Below, piece by piece: positions 45,327-56,396 of a stretch of 64,000 nt of DNA. The position numbers were made by a program, and so were the translations under genes. Position 1 is the stretch's first letter. Every line of letters begins with the position of its first letter. The notes beneath the pieces are model-generated. The model was not told the DNA's origin. It ran no database searches and saw only the letters and a program-made list of their open reading frames with translations. The stretch covers positions 371,013 through 435,012 of the forward strand of contig QRDG01000399.1 in the NCBI GenBank assembly GCA_012064385.1. The letters run 5' to 3'. The stretch comes from Puccinellia tenuiflora. Lineage: Eukaryota > Streptophyta > Magnoliopsida > Poales > Poaceae.

Positions 45327-45860
45327 TTATGCTGTAATGGGATCCTCTTGTCGTTCCTCCTCCGGGGGTGCTGGCGCAGGGACGGCGGCAGCGCGGGCAT
45401 TGGTCGGTACAGAACTCGCGGGAGCATGGCAGTGGTGAGCATAGTCCAGCAAGTTTTCCAAGCTTGCGATCCATGCCCTCGCACGGGGATCGCTCTTGCA
45501 CTGCTCTGGTGGGAAGGAGAGAAGCGCTCGGGCCGTGCCCAGTGCCTCTTCCAGCCCCCAGCTTCTCCGAGTCGATTCCTGCGACGGCTCACCACGGACC
45601 TCCTGAGTTCCCGACATGGTCTTCGCTTGCCGAAGATGCGCCCGTTCACCCAGTTTTGAGGGAGCAGCTGCTCCGGTTGGAGTAGAAGAAGAGCTCGGGG
45701 CAGATCTTGCTGCGACCAATGAGCTTGACGTTGAACTTGGTGATGCGGTCGACGTAGACCTTGACGAAGAATCTGGCGACGGAGCCGACGCAGACCTTGA
45801 TCCAGATCTCGATGAAGATCTCGATGCCGATGAAGACGAATCCAGCGCTTGCGCCCCATA
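45327..45860 (-). pseudogene. Gag N-terminal fragment of El-6
   Basis: Right after the primer site comes a Ser/Arg-rich stretch like that of El-5 and El-11, here without an obvious ATG. It continues in the frame 45719-45327 (130 residues, including GTARALLSFPPEQCKSDPRA and an Ala/Pro-rich end) to a stop. The RALLSFPP... WIASLENLLDYA segment matches AKALLQFPP... EWRARVVRLLDFA in the Gag of El-11, so this is the conserved N-terminal Gag module of this Tat-like group. The capsid core and knuckle are missing; 119 bp further on the sequence reaches the El-7 insertion site. Confidence 0.6.
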
Positions 45861-45874
45861 CTTGGCGCGCCAGA

Positions 45875-46833
45875 TGTTGTGTCTTGGATTACGGATACCG
45901 GGAGTAAAGGATACCCCCTTTTTAGGTTCGGCACTAGGCGCGAAGGAGGCTGGGAGACGCCTACTTCTGGGAGAACCTCGTCGAGACCTCCGATCTACGT
46001 ACTAGCAAGCAACACAGAGACACATGGAGTTTACCCAGGTTCAGGCCGCCTGGAGGCTAAAAGCCCTACTCCTGCATGTCTGCATTGAGTGGTTTATCAT
46101 GGCGTAGCTTACAGAGGTGGTTGCGGGTGAGAACCCGGGAGGTGTTGGCTAGAGGTTGAAGACGAGCAGATCCTGCCCGGAGGAGATCACCTCTCGCTTG
46201 TGCTACTCTCGTATGGTGCGCTACCTAGCCTAGCCTCCGACTCTCTAGGATCCTTCCCCTCCCTTAGGTGCCTTGGTCCTCCTTTTATAGGCTAAGGGGA
46301 TCCCATAAGGGCACCTTTGCGGTCGAAGGGGTTTTAGGTAGGAAAACCCCTCCGGGTTCTACTTATGGGGCGACGTGGCCTCTTCTCGTCCAAGTATTCT
46401 TCTGAGGGGGGTTAGGTGCGGTCGCCCACCTTTTGCAGGGCGGGCGGACAGAGTCTGACACCTTTTCCAACTGTGTCCCCCCGCGGCGCCTCCGTCTTCT
46501 TAGCGCCCAAGTCTTCTAGGAGCTTCCAGCCGGAGCTGGCAAGCTTATCCACTCCGCTCGTACGGAGGATGGAACCTGGAGGTGAGCCTGGCTTCCTGCC
46601 GGGCGTCCGGGTCCCCGGGACCTCCGCGTCGTCTGCCGGGTTGAGGGTGACCCCAGGAGGTTCCCAGCCCTTAGTCGTGGTTGCCGATGCCGTTCTTGCC
46701 TGGTTGCCGTGGGGCAGATGGGGGGCCCATCTGCCAGTCTTGAACCCTTGCCTTGTTCTCCTTCTTGGTGGGCCCACTAGTGGTGGACCCACTTGACCGC
46801 ATCAGGGGAACCTCGTGTTCCACTCTTGCGACA
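45875..46833 (-). repeat. 5' LTR of El-6 (959 bp)
   Basis: On the minus strand it starts TGTCGCAAGAGTGGAACACG at 46833 and ends ACACAACA at 45875, two bases from the primer site TGGCGCGCCAAGTATGGGG. It is homologous along its whole length to 22593-23553. A TATA box (CTATAAAAGG, minus) is at 46290-46281. Confidence 0.82.
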
Positions 46834-48240
46834 AACGAGAACCTTCACCCTGAAACAACAAAGAAAACACCTTCGGCGCCAAATAGCCTCTTGGGATAGA
46901 CAGTGATACCAACTAAGCCTGAGCATAGCTCAAACTTAGCAACAAGAACTGGCTTTGTCAACATATCTTCCAGATTATCATGAGTACTGATCTTGCATAC
47001 CTTCAACTTACCTTGTGCAACAACATCACGCACATAATGATATGTGACGTCAATGTGCTTTGTTCTCTCATGAAACATCTGATCCTTAGTAAGGTAAATG
47101 GCACTTTGACTGTCACAAAACAGGTTAATGCAAGTATCATTTCCACAAAGATCAGCAAATAAACCTTTCAACCAAACAGTTTCTTTAACTGCTTCTGCAA
47201 TAGCCATGTATTTAGCCTCCGTGGTGGATTGGGCAACAACCGGCTGAAGTGTTGCCTTCCAACTAACAACACAACCACCAATGGTGAACACATAACCCGT
47301 GAGGGACCTCCTCTTATCCAAATCGGCAACAAAATCTGAATCCACATAGCCTACGAGTCCCTCACCAGCCTTGCCAAACTTCAAGCAAGCATCAGACGTG
47401 CCACGGAGGTACCTGGAAATCCACAGAACAACCTTCCAATGTTTTTTACCAGGATTAGCCATGTATCTATTAACCAAGATCATAGCATATGATAAATCAG
47501 GACGTGAACAGACCATAGCATACATCAAGGAACCAACATCACTAGAATATGGAACTCGAGACACATACTCCAAATCATCATCAGTAGTAGGACATTGAGA
47601 AGATGATAACTTAAAATGAGGAGCAATAGGAGTACTAACAGACTTTGCATCATGCATGTTAAAATGATGAAGACCTTTCTTAATGTAATTTTGCTAACTA
47701 AGAATAAGAACCTAGACTTTCTGTCACATGTAATTTCCATACCTAGGATTTTCTTAGCAGCACCAAGATCCTTCATCTCAAACTCGCTACTCAACCCTGA
47801 CTTGAGAGCAGCGATTTCTTTCATGCTCTTGGCAGCAATCAACATATCATCAACATATAACAGCAAGTATATAGGCGACCCATCAACAAACTTAATGTAC
47901 ACACAGCTATCAAATTCAGACCCCTTAAAGCCATGAGACAACATAAAAGAATCAAACCTTTTATACCACAGTCGAGGAGACTGTTTCAAACCGTATAAGG
48001 ACCTTTTCAACTTACAAACAAGATCCTCATTACCCGGCACTATGAACCCTTCATGCTGGTCCATGTATATCTCCTCCTCCAACTCTCCATACAGAAACGC
48101 AGTTCAGACATCTAACTACTCAAGATCAAGATCACGCATAGCAACAATGGAGAAAAATGTCCGAATAGAACTATGCTTGACAACCGAAGAGAAAACATCA
48201 TTATAATCGATACCCAGGCGCCGGTGACGGGCCTCTGCTT
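46834..48240 (-). pseudogene. El-10: Copia pol remnant (RT and RNase H)
   Basis: Reading minus, the RT begins near 48240 (NDVFSSVVKHSSIRTFFSIV, then a stop and LDV.TAFLYGELEEEIYMDQ). It has YGLKQSPRLWYKRFDSF and the catalytic YVDD in YLLLYVDDMLIAAKS. A frameshift follows near 47690. RNase H runs 47657-46845, with GYVDSDF, the STTEAKYMA segment (normally TEAEY, so a possible loss of an acidic residue), the DSQSAIYL block and ERTKHIDVTYHYVRD. Domain order and motifs are those of Copia, not Gypsy. Both LTRs and the N-terminal half are missing. El-6 inserted just past its 3' end. Confidence 0.85.
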
Positions 48241-48378
48241 CGCTCCGAAGTTAGCCGCTCACTTTATATCTTCATATGAATTTGGAACACATCAAAATAA
48301 CATTTTATAATTCAAACATATTTTCGTTGTATCCACTTTGTTCTCCCTTTCTACTCGACTATTTTGGGTTGTGAACTC
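48241..48378. other. Short unassigned spacer
   Basis: This AT-rich sequence lies between the broken Copia RT and the LTR start of El-11. No gene or repeat is recognised. The five bases before the LTR are AACTC. Confidence 0.4.
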
Positions 48379-49907
48379 TGTTGCAACAGTGGAACACGGG
48401 GTTCCTCTGGTGCTGCCAAAGTGGGTCCATAACCGGGGGCCACCAAGAAGATGGACAAGGCAATGAGTCAAGACAGGCATATGGGTCAGCCCATCTGCTC
48501 CAAGGAGACCCACCAAGCTCAACATCGACAAACCACGACTAAGAACCAGGTGGCCTTCCGGGGTCACCTGCTACCTGGCAAACAAGGCGGAGCACCTAGC
48601 GCTGCGCGTTCCGTTAATATGGTTAATTCGGTTCGGTTTATGCGGTTATACGGTAAATACGGTTTTGATACTTCGGTTAAAACGGTTTAGTACGAAAATA
48701 CGGTTCGGTTTCGGTAATAACCATATAGTTTCGGTTTGGTTTCGGTCATAACCAAACTAACCATACTTCACGCGAATTTTGAATAACACATAAATTTTAT
48801 GGCCACAAATTTCAGTTTTATTTTTATATGATCGAGCTATAGATATTTTTTAAGAGTTAGACAAAAAAAACAAAGAAATTTCCACAGAGAGCGTAAAAAA
48901 TAGCATTTGTGGCTATTCTGGGACTTGAACTCGTGACCATTGGTCAGGAAAAACTAGTGTGCTTGTTCTAGCCAGTAGGTCCAGCATACATTTGTGAAAC
49001 GTACACACCGTATGGTCTATCTATCAATTTTGCATGAAGCTAGGCTGAGCCCAAGACGTCAAATTCCTTGTTCGGCTGGGCTTTTCGGTTTTCCTGGTTA
49101 ACCACTGGTTTTTCAGTTTAAAACCGAATTAACCACATGACATATGGTTAGCATTTTTGCTAACTGAAACTGTAACCACTAACCGCATAAACCGCAATTT
49201 TGGTTATGGTTTGAATTTTTTTTGGTTCGGTTATGTGCATCCCTAGGAGCACCCGCGGGTCCAGGCGCCCGACAGGGGGCCAGACATACACCCGGGTTCT
49301 CCCTGTGTACAGCGAAGAGGTTAAGCACGCCAGCTCATGCAAGAAGCATGTAGAAGACTTGGGCGCCAAGACGAAGGATGGGCCCCCTAGTGACGTCGCC
49401 TTGCGCGTGGTCGGTGGGGCTGTCAGGCCCTATCCGCCCAGCTTTCCCCAAAGGTGGACGACTTCACCTAACCTCACAGGATAATTGGACGAGAGGAGGC
49501 CACGTCGCCTCCAGAAGACCATTGAGGGGGTTTCTCGCCTAAATCCCCTCACGCTCCTCGCGTTCCCATGTGGTATCCCCTTAGCCTATAGAAGGAGGAC
49601 CATGGCACCGAGGCAGAGGACCGGATCCAAGCTGAAGGCAAACAAGGCTAGACTAGGGTTTGGAGGGTAGAGAAAGAGAGGTGATCTGAACACCGCAATC
49701 CAGACATGCAGGAGTAGGGCTTTGAGCCTCCGGGCAGCCTAAACCTTGGTAGCTCCTTGTGTCCCTGTGGTTGCTTGCTTTGATCGTCGAGAGGAGATCT
49801 TGATCTAGACCACCCGCTAGAGACGTTTCTCAGCCTCCTTCGTGCCCCGTGCCGAACCTAAAAAGGGGGTATCCTTACTACCGATGTCTGTCATCCGAGA
49901 CACGACA
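48379..49907 (+). repeat. 5' LTR of El-11 (about 870 bp plus a hAT insertion)
   Basis: It starts TGTTGCAACAGTGGAACACG and ends GAGACACGACA. It matches the LTRs at 22593-23553 and 45875-46833 in inverted orientation. The hAT element at 48597-49245 with its 8-bp duplication accounts for 657 bp. Confidence 0.8.
48597..49245. mobile_element. El-12: non-autonomous hAT element (649 bp)
   Basis: It is flanked by an exact 8-bp duplication, GGAGCACC (48589-48596 and 49246-49253). The ends are TAGCGCTGCGCG and, in reverse complement, TAGGGATGCACA: imperfect inverted repeats of the TAGGGATG type seen in plant hAT elements. The subterminal parts contain many GGTT.GGTT words (CGGTTCGGTTT, GGTTTCGGT) in both orientations. 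There is no transposase. The 8-bp duplication is what identifies the superfamily. Confidence 0.82.
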
Positions 49908-49909
49908 TC

Positions 49910-49928
49910 TGGCGTGCCAGGTAGGGGG
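49910..49928 (+). other. Primer-binding site of El-11
   Basis: TGGCGTGCCAGGTAGGGGG, two bases after the LTR end, is the same site as in El-5 and El-6 with one or two changes. Confidence 0.65.
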
Positions 49929-49999
49929 CGCAAGCATTGGATTCGTCTTCATCAACCTCAAGATCATCATCGAGATCTACGTCAAGCTCTTTGTCAAGC

Positions 50000-51700
50000 A
50001 TGCCGCCGAAGAAGAAGGCAGACGCCGCGGCCTCCAAGCCGGTCTCTCCTTCGCGCACCCAGACTTCTGCCGGACGCCGTGCTGCGAATGCGAACCAGAA
50101 CGTTCCTCCACCCCCACCACCTGCGGAGAGGGTGGCGCCGGGCGGAGAAGGTGGCAACCACATCAAGAACAGCGAGCCTGAAGACATGGCGGCCCCAAGG
50201 AACTCCGCCAGGCCTCCTTCACCTTGCTCTGGAGGAGAAAAGAGCATCGGCAACGGCGCTGGCAAGGGTCCCACCGCTGGGGACAAGCGCGACGACGTCT
50301 GTGCCAGCGGAGATCCGCGAGGCACCAATAGCAAGTCCTCCACGCACTTGCCCTCGGATGCGCAAGCTCGCCATGACGCCCTTGTCGCTGCCAAGGCCCT
50401 GCTGCAGTTTCCCCCAAGCACCGGCGATCCCAAGGTCTACCAGGAGTGGAGGGCTCGTGTGGTGAGACTCCTCGACTTTGCCGACAGCGGCCCTGGGCCC
50501 GAACCTACTCGAGCCCCCACCGTCGACAGTCCCGGAGAAGGAGACAAGACCCGTGAGCCGTGGGGCCAGCCCCGTGGCGAGCGTCAAGGCGAGACGGTAC
50601 CTCCACGCACCGCTCCACCGATGGCGGATCGGCTGAACCACGACCGCGGCAAGGCCATCTCCATCGGATCGTCCACCACGCACGACCAAGATCTTCGCGA
50701 CGACCTCAACAACCGCCAGAACGAGGATATGCGCATCTGCATCGAGCGTCATCGAGAACGTCACTGCCGGGAAGATCGGGACGAGGACGTCTCTCTCCCC
50801 CAAGTTTCGTCAGGTCTCCTGGCCCAAAATGTTCAAGATCGACGTTCTTCACTACGACGGCACTACGAACCCCCGGGACTTCCTACAACTCTACTCCCTT
50901 GCTGTGGTGGTCGCCGGTGCAGATGAGATCATGATAACTGGTTCCCATTGGCCCTGAAGGGAGATGCCCAGACGTGGCTTCTCAACCTTCCCAAGTGCTC
51001 CATCAGTTCCTGGCGGGCACTGAAGGAACAATTCCCGGGGGCTTTTCAAGGCGGGTACGAGCACCCGGGGGCTCCCAGCGACCTCCACGACTTCAAGCAT
51101 CTTCCGGGTGAAACTCTTCGCAAGTTCATCCAATGCTTCACCCAGAAGATGAACACGATACTCTGCGTCATGGAGGAATTGGTGATCCAATCTTTCCATG
51201 CCAACGTCCACAACGCTCGAATGTGCGAGAAGTTGAGCATCCACCGCATCAAGTCTACCCGTAAGCTCTGGGAGCTTGCGGACCGATGCACCTGAGCAGA
51301 GGAGGGAGTCAAATTCCCCAGGGAGGATGAACCCGAGGATAAGGCCACTCCCGCCAAGAACAAGAAACGAGACTCTGGACCTGACAAGCGCGTCTTCATC
51401 ACCGAGCCCCTCCCTAAGAAGGCCAAGCCTGCTTCGACCTCTGAGGAAGAGGGTGACCCATGGTGCCACATCCACCCTGAAGGCAATCACTTGCTCAAGG
51501 ACTGAGGCATGCTCAAGAACCTTGCCATACGAGAGCAGCGTCGGCCTGACGGGGTTGGCCCGGACGGCTGCTACAACTGTGGCATCGTCAGGCACATCGC
51601 TTGTGACTATCCCACGGGTCGCCAAGGCGGAGGCGACCGTGGGTGGGGTCATGACGGTGGCCGCGGGGGCTGAGGAGGAGGACACGGTTGCCAAGGCGAT
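50000..51700 (+). pseudogene. Gag of El-11, with frameshifts and stops
   Basis: A Ser/Arg-rich tract (49937-49999) precedes the likely start MPPKKKADAAASKP at 50000. The N-terminal module AKALLQFPPSTGDP... VVRLLDFAD lies near 50390-50490. A shift near 50800-50950 leads into the capsid core: LKGDAQTWLLNLPK and SWRALKEQFPGAFQGGYEHP at 50948-51060, then RKFIQCFTQKMNTI. Stops follow at about 51293 and 51503. The knuckle region reads CYNCGIVRHIACDYP near 51571, with the last Cys position altered, and is preceded by the WCHIHPEGNH motif. It is recognisable Tat-lineage Gag, no longer functional. Confidence 0.75.
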
Positions 51701-51901
51701 CACGGACAAGACAACCAAGAGGCCATCCACGACAACAACGGGGAAGCTCCGGCTCCCCAAGGCGACAACAACGAGAAGTTCCAGGAAGTCACTGGAGTTG
51801 TCGGGTGCATTCACGAGGGAGCCTCTCTTCCTCCCTCCAACGGCACGTGCAAGCGACTTGTTCAAGAGTAAATTGCGGTTGCTTCTATCCCGCCAAAGCC
51901 C

Positions 51902-53358
51902 TTGAACTTGTCCAATCAAGTCATCACCTTCGATCTAGAAGACCAACCTGATAGTGTTGCCGGAGTGGGGACCCAGCCGCTGATCATGTCGCCCATCATC
52001 CACAACTACAAGGCCACCAAGATGCTAGTCGACGGAGGGTCCAGACTCAACCTATTGACGGCGAAGGTCCTAGCTACTCTGCAAATCCCCTTTTCCCGCT
52101 TGCAAGACACCGGTGTGTTCCAAGGCGTGAACGGGAGCGTCACTCGGCCGCTGGGGAAGATCGCTCTTCCGGTCACCTTTGGTGATTCCAAGAACTTCCG
52201 CACCAAGGACATCGTCTTCGACATCGCAGACACGCCACTCCCGTACAACGGCAGACTCGGCCGGCCTGCTCTGGCCAAGTGTATGGCCGTCTCCCAGTTC
52301 GCCTACAACATGATGAAGATCCCGACAGCATGGGGTGTGATCAAGGTAAAGGACGACATCGGCGACGCCATCTTCTGCGTCCAGAAGCTGAACCAGACAG
52401 CGGTGGCGACGGCGGATGTCCGCCAAGATGTACAGGAGGCTGATGTCGGCGCATTCTCCGGGGTCGGAGGGTACCCCTGGGGCTCGGCATCAACTCCCCC
52501 CAAGAAGGCGCCATTCCACGGCGACCCGCAGATGACCAAGAAGGTGGCGCTGACAAGCGATGGGGTCCGCACTATCACCATCGGTGCCACCTCACCGACA
52601 AATAGGAAAGTACGCTCGTCGCCTTCCTTCAGAAAAACTCGGATGTCTTCGCGTGGGAGGCATCAGGTTTGCCCGGCGTACCATGGGAGGTGATCGAGCA
52701 CAAATTGGCGATGAACACGGGTGCCCACCCCATGAAACAAGTTCTGCGGAACCAAAGCAAGGAGAAGCTAGAATTCATCGTTGCCAAAATTGACAAGTTG
52801 TTGGAAGACGGCTCCATCAGGGCGGTCCCTCACCCGACTTGGGTGGCCAACCCCGTGGAGGTGCCAAAACCCATGACCTTCAAGCTGCGACTCTGCATCG
52901 AGTTCACAAACCTGAACAAGGCATGTCCCAAGGACCCATTCCCTCTGCCGCGCATCGACCTGATCGTGGACTCCACGGCCGAGTGCGAGCTGTTGTGTTT
53001 CTTGGATGCATTCTCCGGGTACAACCAGATCATGATGGTGGTCGAAGACCAGGAGAAGACGGCCTTCATCACTCCCAAGTGCTACTACTGCTACACCCGG
53101 ATGCCGTTCGGCCTCCGGAACGCCGGCGCTACTTTCCAGCGCGCTGTGCAAGCATGCCTTGGGTCTTAGTTGGGCCGTAACATTGAAGCATACATCGATG
53201 ATATCGTGGTCAAAACCCGGTACAAGAACTCCCTCGTCCAAGACTTGCACGAGACCTTCGACAACCTCCGCCGGGTCAACTTCAAGCTCAACCCCGACAA
53301 GCGCGTGTTCGGGGTCCCGTCCGGCAAGCTACTGGTGTCGTGGTATTGTCGAATCTAG
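51902..53358 (+). pseudogene. Protease and partial RT of El-11
   Basis: The frame 51902-52693 contains the retroviral-type protease motif in KMLVDGGSRLNLL (about 52018-52056; DGGS instead of the commoner DSGS). After a frameshift, RT runs from about 52669: RLCIEFTNLNKACPKDPFPL near 52890 and YTRMPFGLRNAGATFQ near 53091. A TAG at 53167-53169 replaces an expected Gln codon. The catalytic YIDD follows in EAYIDDIVVKTRYKNS at about 53190. The motif NKACPKDPFPLP is characteristic of the Tat/Athila branch of plant Gypsy. RT breaks at GVPSGKLL, where the LTR of El-13 begins (53336). RNase H and integrase are not in the window. Confidence 0.82.
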
Positions 53359-53852
53359 TCGTGATAGGGGTGCCATCGAGCTAGGTAGAGAGGTGGGAAT
53401 AGGAGATGCAGGATATTCCGGTGACGGGATGAGCACGAGTTTACCCATCTTCGGATCTCGTAACGGTGGCGAAATGCTTCGTGCTGCTATAATTCACTAT
53501 AAGGCAATATGCGCCAATTACAATGAAAGTTGTGTGTCTTGGTGGTCTCTTGCCCTAAGGCGTCCCGTAGGCCGGCTTATAAAGGCGTCCGGACCTAGGG
53601 CTTACAGGAGGAAACCTAACCGACTAAGTCACAGAGTTCTACTCTAACCCGGCTTGGGCCTTGCCTTGAGTGCTAAGTCATCCTCAATGCGGGCCGGCTT
53701 CTGGAACCTTCCCTTAGCCGGATGGGCCTCCTGTGCTTCACCGTACTGGGCCGCCCGGTAAGCCGGATTTTGTCTTACCACCACTATGGGCCACCCTGGT
53801 ACGCTGGCTTTAGTCACCTTCGTGAGGGTACCTGTTCGGCATAACCCCAACA
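53336..53852 (-). repeat. 3' LTR of El-13 (517 bp)
   Basis: On the minus strand it starts TGTTGGGGTTATGCCGAACA at 53852 and ends GACAATACCACGACA at 53336. It is preceded (minus sense) by the polypurine-like GCTTTTCGGGGGCTAC. A TATA-like CCTTTATAAG lies near 53577-53586. The position is fixed on the left by the break in the El-11 RT frame. Confidence 0.7.
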
Positions 53853-53868
53853 GTAGCCCCCGAAAAGC
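53853..53868 (-). other. Polypurine tract of El-13
   Basis: The minus strand reads GCTTTTCGGGGGCTAC, ending right at the LTR start. It is G-rich and in the expected place, which supports the minus orientation of the element. Confidence 0.5.
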
Positions 53869-54238
53869 TTCAAGTACTTCAACGGTTGGCTTCAATCTTC
53901 CGTCAATGTGTTGTCCGGGAAATTCATCATCCGTTGTCAGGCTTGGAGCATTCCCAAAAACTTGCAGTCATGCCGAACAGCTTTGTCGATTTCTGTGTGC
54001 CGGCTCTTTATGCCGAAAAACACTTAGAGTGCGTATTGACACGCGTCTGGTGATTTGACGGATATGTCAGACCCGGCAGACTGAGTGGAGTGGCATCTTT
54101 GAATGCAGGGCTAGTTTTCGTTTTTCCCGCGCGGGAACCAAGGTGTCGGAGGGAAGGAACTCCTCACAACGGTCAAATTCCGTGACGCATGGCAGAAATC
54201 TTGGTCCGGAGCCGTTGCGCAAATCTCGGCGCGCCCGT

Positions 54239-54245
54239 TATAAAA
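54239..54245 (+). promoter_or_regulatory. TATA box of the El-13 antisense ORF
   Basis: CCCGTTATAAAAACCGG lies in a GC-rich region, 114 bp before the ATG at 54353. It implies a plus-strand promoter inside the element, separate from the LTR promoter and directed against gag-pol. The open frame upstream of the box (from 54143) would therefore not be translated. Confidence 0.5.
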
Positions 54246-56391
54246 ACCGGCCGCCTCGTCTTCATCGCGGCCACCGCTCCATTTGCAACCCTAGCACATC
54301 TCCAGATCTCATCTCCCCGGGCTTGAGTTCCTCCATTGCATTCCCGAGCTTCATGGTATCCAGCGCGCCGAGCTCTCCCATCCTCGACGCCACGCCCCTT
54401 GACTCGGCGCCACTGATGGGTGGTTCGGTTTCCGCCGCCGCTGCCACCACCACCGGCTCTATGCCATCCGCCGCTTCCAGTGCTTCTCCTTCCTCCGTTT
54501 CGGTGGACTCCTCTGCCTCAACCGCCCGCAACGAAATCGCTTTGGCCCGAGCCGCAGTTGAAGCTGCAGCCACAGAAAAACCGACTTCTACAACAGCTGC
54601 TGACGTGGCCGAGGAAGCTCGGACCCTGGAAGAGGAAGAAGAAGAGGAAGCCGGCGACAATCAAGGTGCCGCCAACAACCCTACCCACAACTGGGCTTGC
54701 TTAATGGTGGATGATGGCGAGCTGATGGGAATGACGGCTGAAGGGGCCATTCTTCCATCTTCGGAGTCGGCGCCGTCCTGGCGATCCGTCTTTGGTGACC
54801 CGTCTCCAACTCCTATCAAGGATGAACGGGTACTTCTCTCTTCTCACATTGTCAGGGGGTTCTCTTTGCCGCCCTCGGCTTTCTTGATCGAGATATTGGA
54901 CCATTATGGTCTCCAGCTTCACAACATCACCCCCAATAGCCTCCTCTACATATCCGGCTTTGTAGCGCTGTTCGAAGGGTACTTAGGATTAGCTCGTAGG
55001 TTAGACTTCTTCCAGTACTGCTTCGGAGTTAAGAGGCAGACAGTTCAGAAGGAACTGCTGGTTGCCGGCTCCATCAACTTTAATTGCCGCCGGGATATAG
55101 ATTGGTGCCCTCAGGTGCCAATCGTGGATTTGGCTAAGGGGTGGGCGTCCAACTTCTTCTACTGCAAGGACATGGCGCCTCCAAACCGGCTGCAGGGGCT
55201 CGCCCCTTTTGAAGATAGGGCCGGAACTCCCCTGCCCTCATGGCAGAAGAAACCGGCAGCAAGAATGCCGACGGAGCTTGCCGCCATCAAGGCTAAGATC
55301 ACAGAGCTGACCTCTAGCACTCCTCCCCTAACTGGGGAGGACACAATAATCTGCTGGATGAAGAGATGGATCCAGCCCCTCCAACATCGTGCTCGGTTTT
55401 TATGCGAGTACACGGGCGACTCTGATCCCATGTGGATCAGTGAGGAGGACCTGGAGCAAGACCTCTTTGAGGCTCGCTTCAAGAAGCTCATCAAAGCCCG
55501 GCATAATGAAGGCCGGCAATACGAAGAATCGCTGCCGATGTATACGGCAACCAACCCTCCCCCAAAGGTACTTTGTCGAACCAAAGTTCAATCTTTAAGG
55601 AATTCGGGTTTGCTTTTAATGGACTAACGTGTACTATGTCAGATTCCCGGAGTTTCCACCGCTCGTCCCGCTGGCACGTCATCGTCCAGCAAGGCGACCA
55701 AGCGGCCCATCTCCTTTTCTTCGGCTACTGCAGAGAGCCGGAAGAGGAAAAGCCAGTCTACTACGATTGGCGTTAAGTCATCCGAGGATGACGACGCTCT
55801 CGCTGGGCTCAACATTCCCAGCAAGAAGTAAGTCGGCTAAAACATCTCTTCTTTGCTTTGCAATATTGCCGGATCTTTTATTCTTAATCCTTTGTCTTTG
55901 CAGGATAAAGAAAGGCGCACCTTTGAAATTAAAGGTGTGTGCCACGTGGAAGAAGGCCTCTCCCGCTATTCCTCCTCCAACTCCTTCGGCTTCGAAGCCG
56001 ACACCAGTTGAGGAGAGCTCCACCCATACCATGGCGGCAGGTCCGACTCTCAGAAGAGCCGGGATTATACCTCCCACTCAATGGACAGAAATGACGAGGA
56101 AGACGGCATAAACTTCCTCTCCACCAAGGGCTGAAGCTCCAGCTAATTATGCCTCGATATTTCCTCCGATTAAGGCGGAGGCCTTCGATGACGAGGGGCG
56201 CATCAAGCCAGAGTTCATGAGCCAGTTCATGCGTGCTCCTCGGCTTCCCCGGAAGAAAGGAAAGACCGTCCGAGATGACGAGCCGGACCATACCAAGGCT
56301 TATGACACCTTTGATGTCATTGAAATCCTCGAAGATCAACAGAATTACTTTGCTGAAAGCTTTGAGGCCGGCATGACCCTTCTCCGCAAGC

Positions 56392-56396
56392 ATTAC
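56392..56396 (+). repeat. Target-site duplication of El-14, left copy (ATTAC)
   Basis: ATTAC at 56392-56396 is repeated at 60226-60230. Joining them restores exon 3 of the antisense ORF in frame (...CGCAAGCATTACCAG, then GTAAAT). Confidence 0.88.

Larger units (their letters stand above)
23554..46833 (-). mobile_element. El-6: pol-less Tat-like Gypsy element split by El-7
   Basis: Removing El-7 (26931-45202, duplication ATGCT) joins 26930 to 45208. Reading minus, El-6 then has LTR 46833-45875, a primer site, a Gag N-terminus (about 45860-45327), a short spacer, and the antisense ORF (26918-23661), with no protease, RT or integrase. Its 3' LTR is either the one at 22593-23553, shared with El-5, or lies beyond it. 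The right border abuts a Copia remnant, so El-6 inserted into that Copia; the outside five bases are AACGA (46834-46838), and the matching copy is not in view. Confidence 0.65.
48379..53335 (+). mobile_element. El-11: Tat-like Gypsy element, 5' portion with decayed gag and pol
   Basis: On the plus strand it has a 5' LTR (48379-49907, with hAT inside), primer site 49910-49928, gag, protease and the first part of RT. It is cut at 53335 by the LTR of El-13. Unlike El-5 and El-6 it retains pol, so it shows what an autonomous relative's coding part looked like. Many stops and frameshifts make it inactive. Confidence 0.82.

Noticed and set aside
54143..54352. Upstream extension of El-13 ORF exon 1 from an earlier ATG
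   Set aside because: It lies upstream of the TATA box at 54239, so the ATG at 54353 is the better start.
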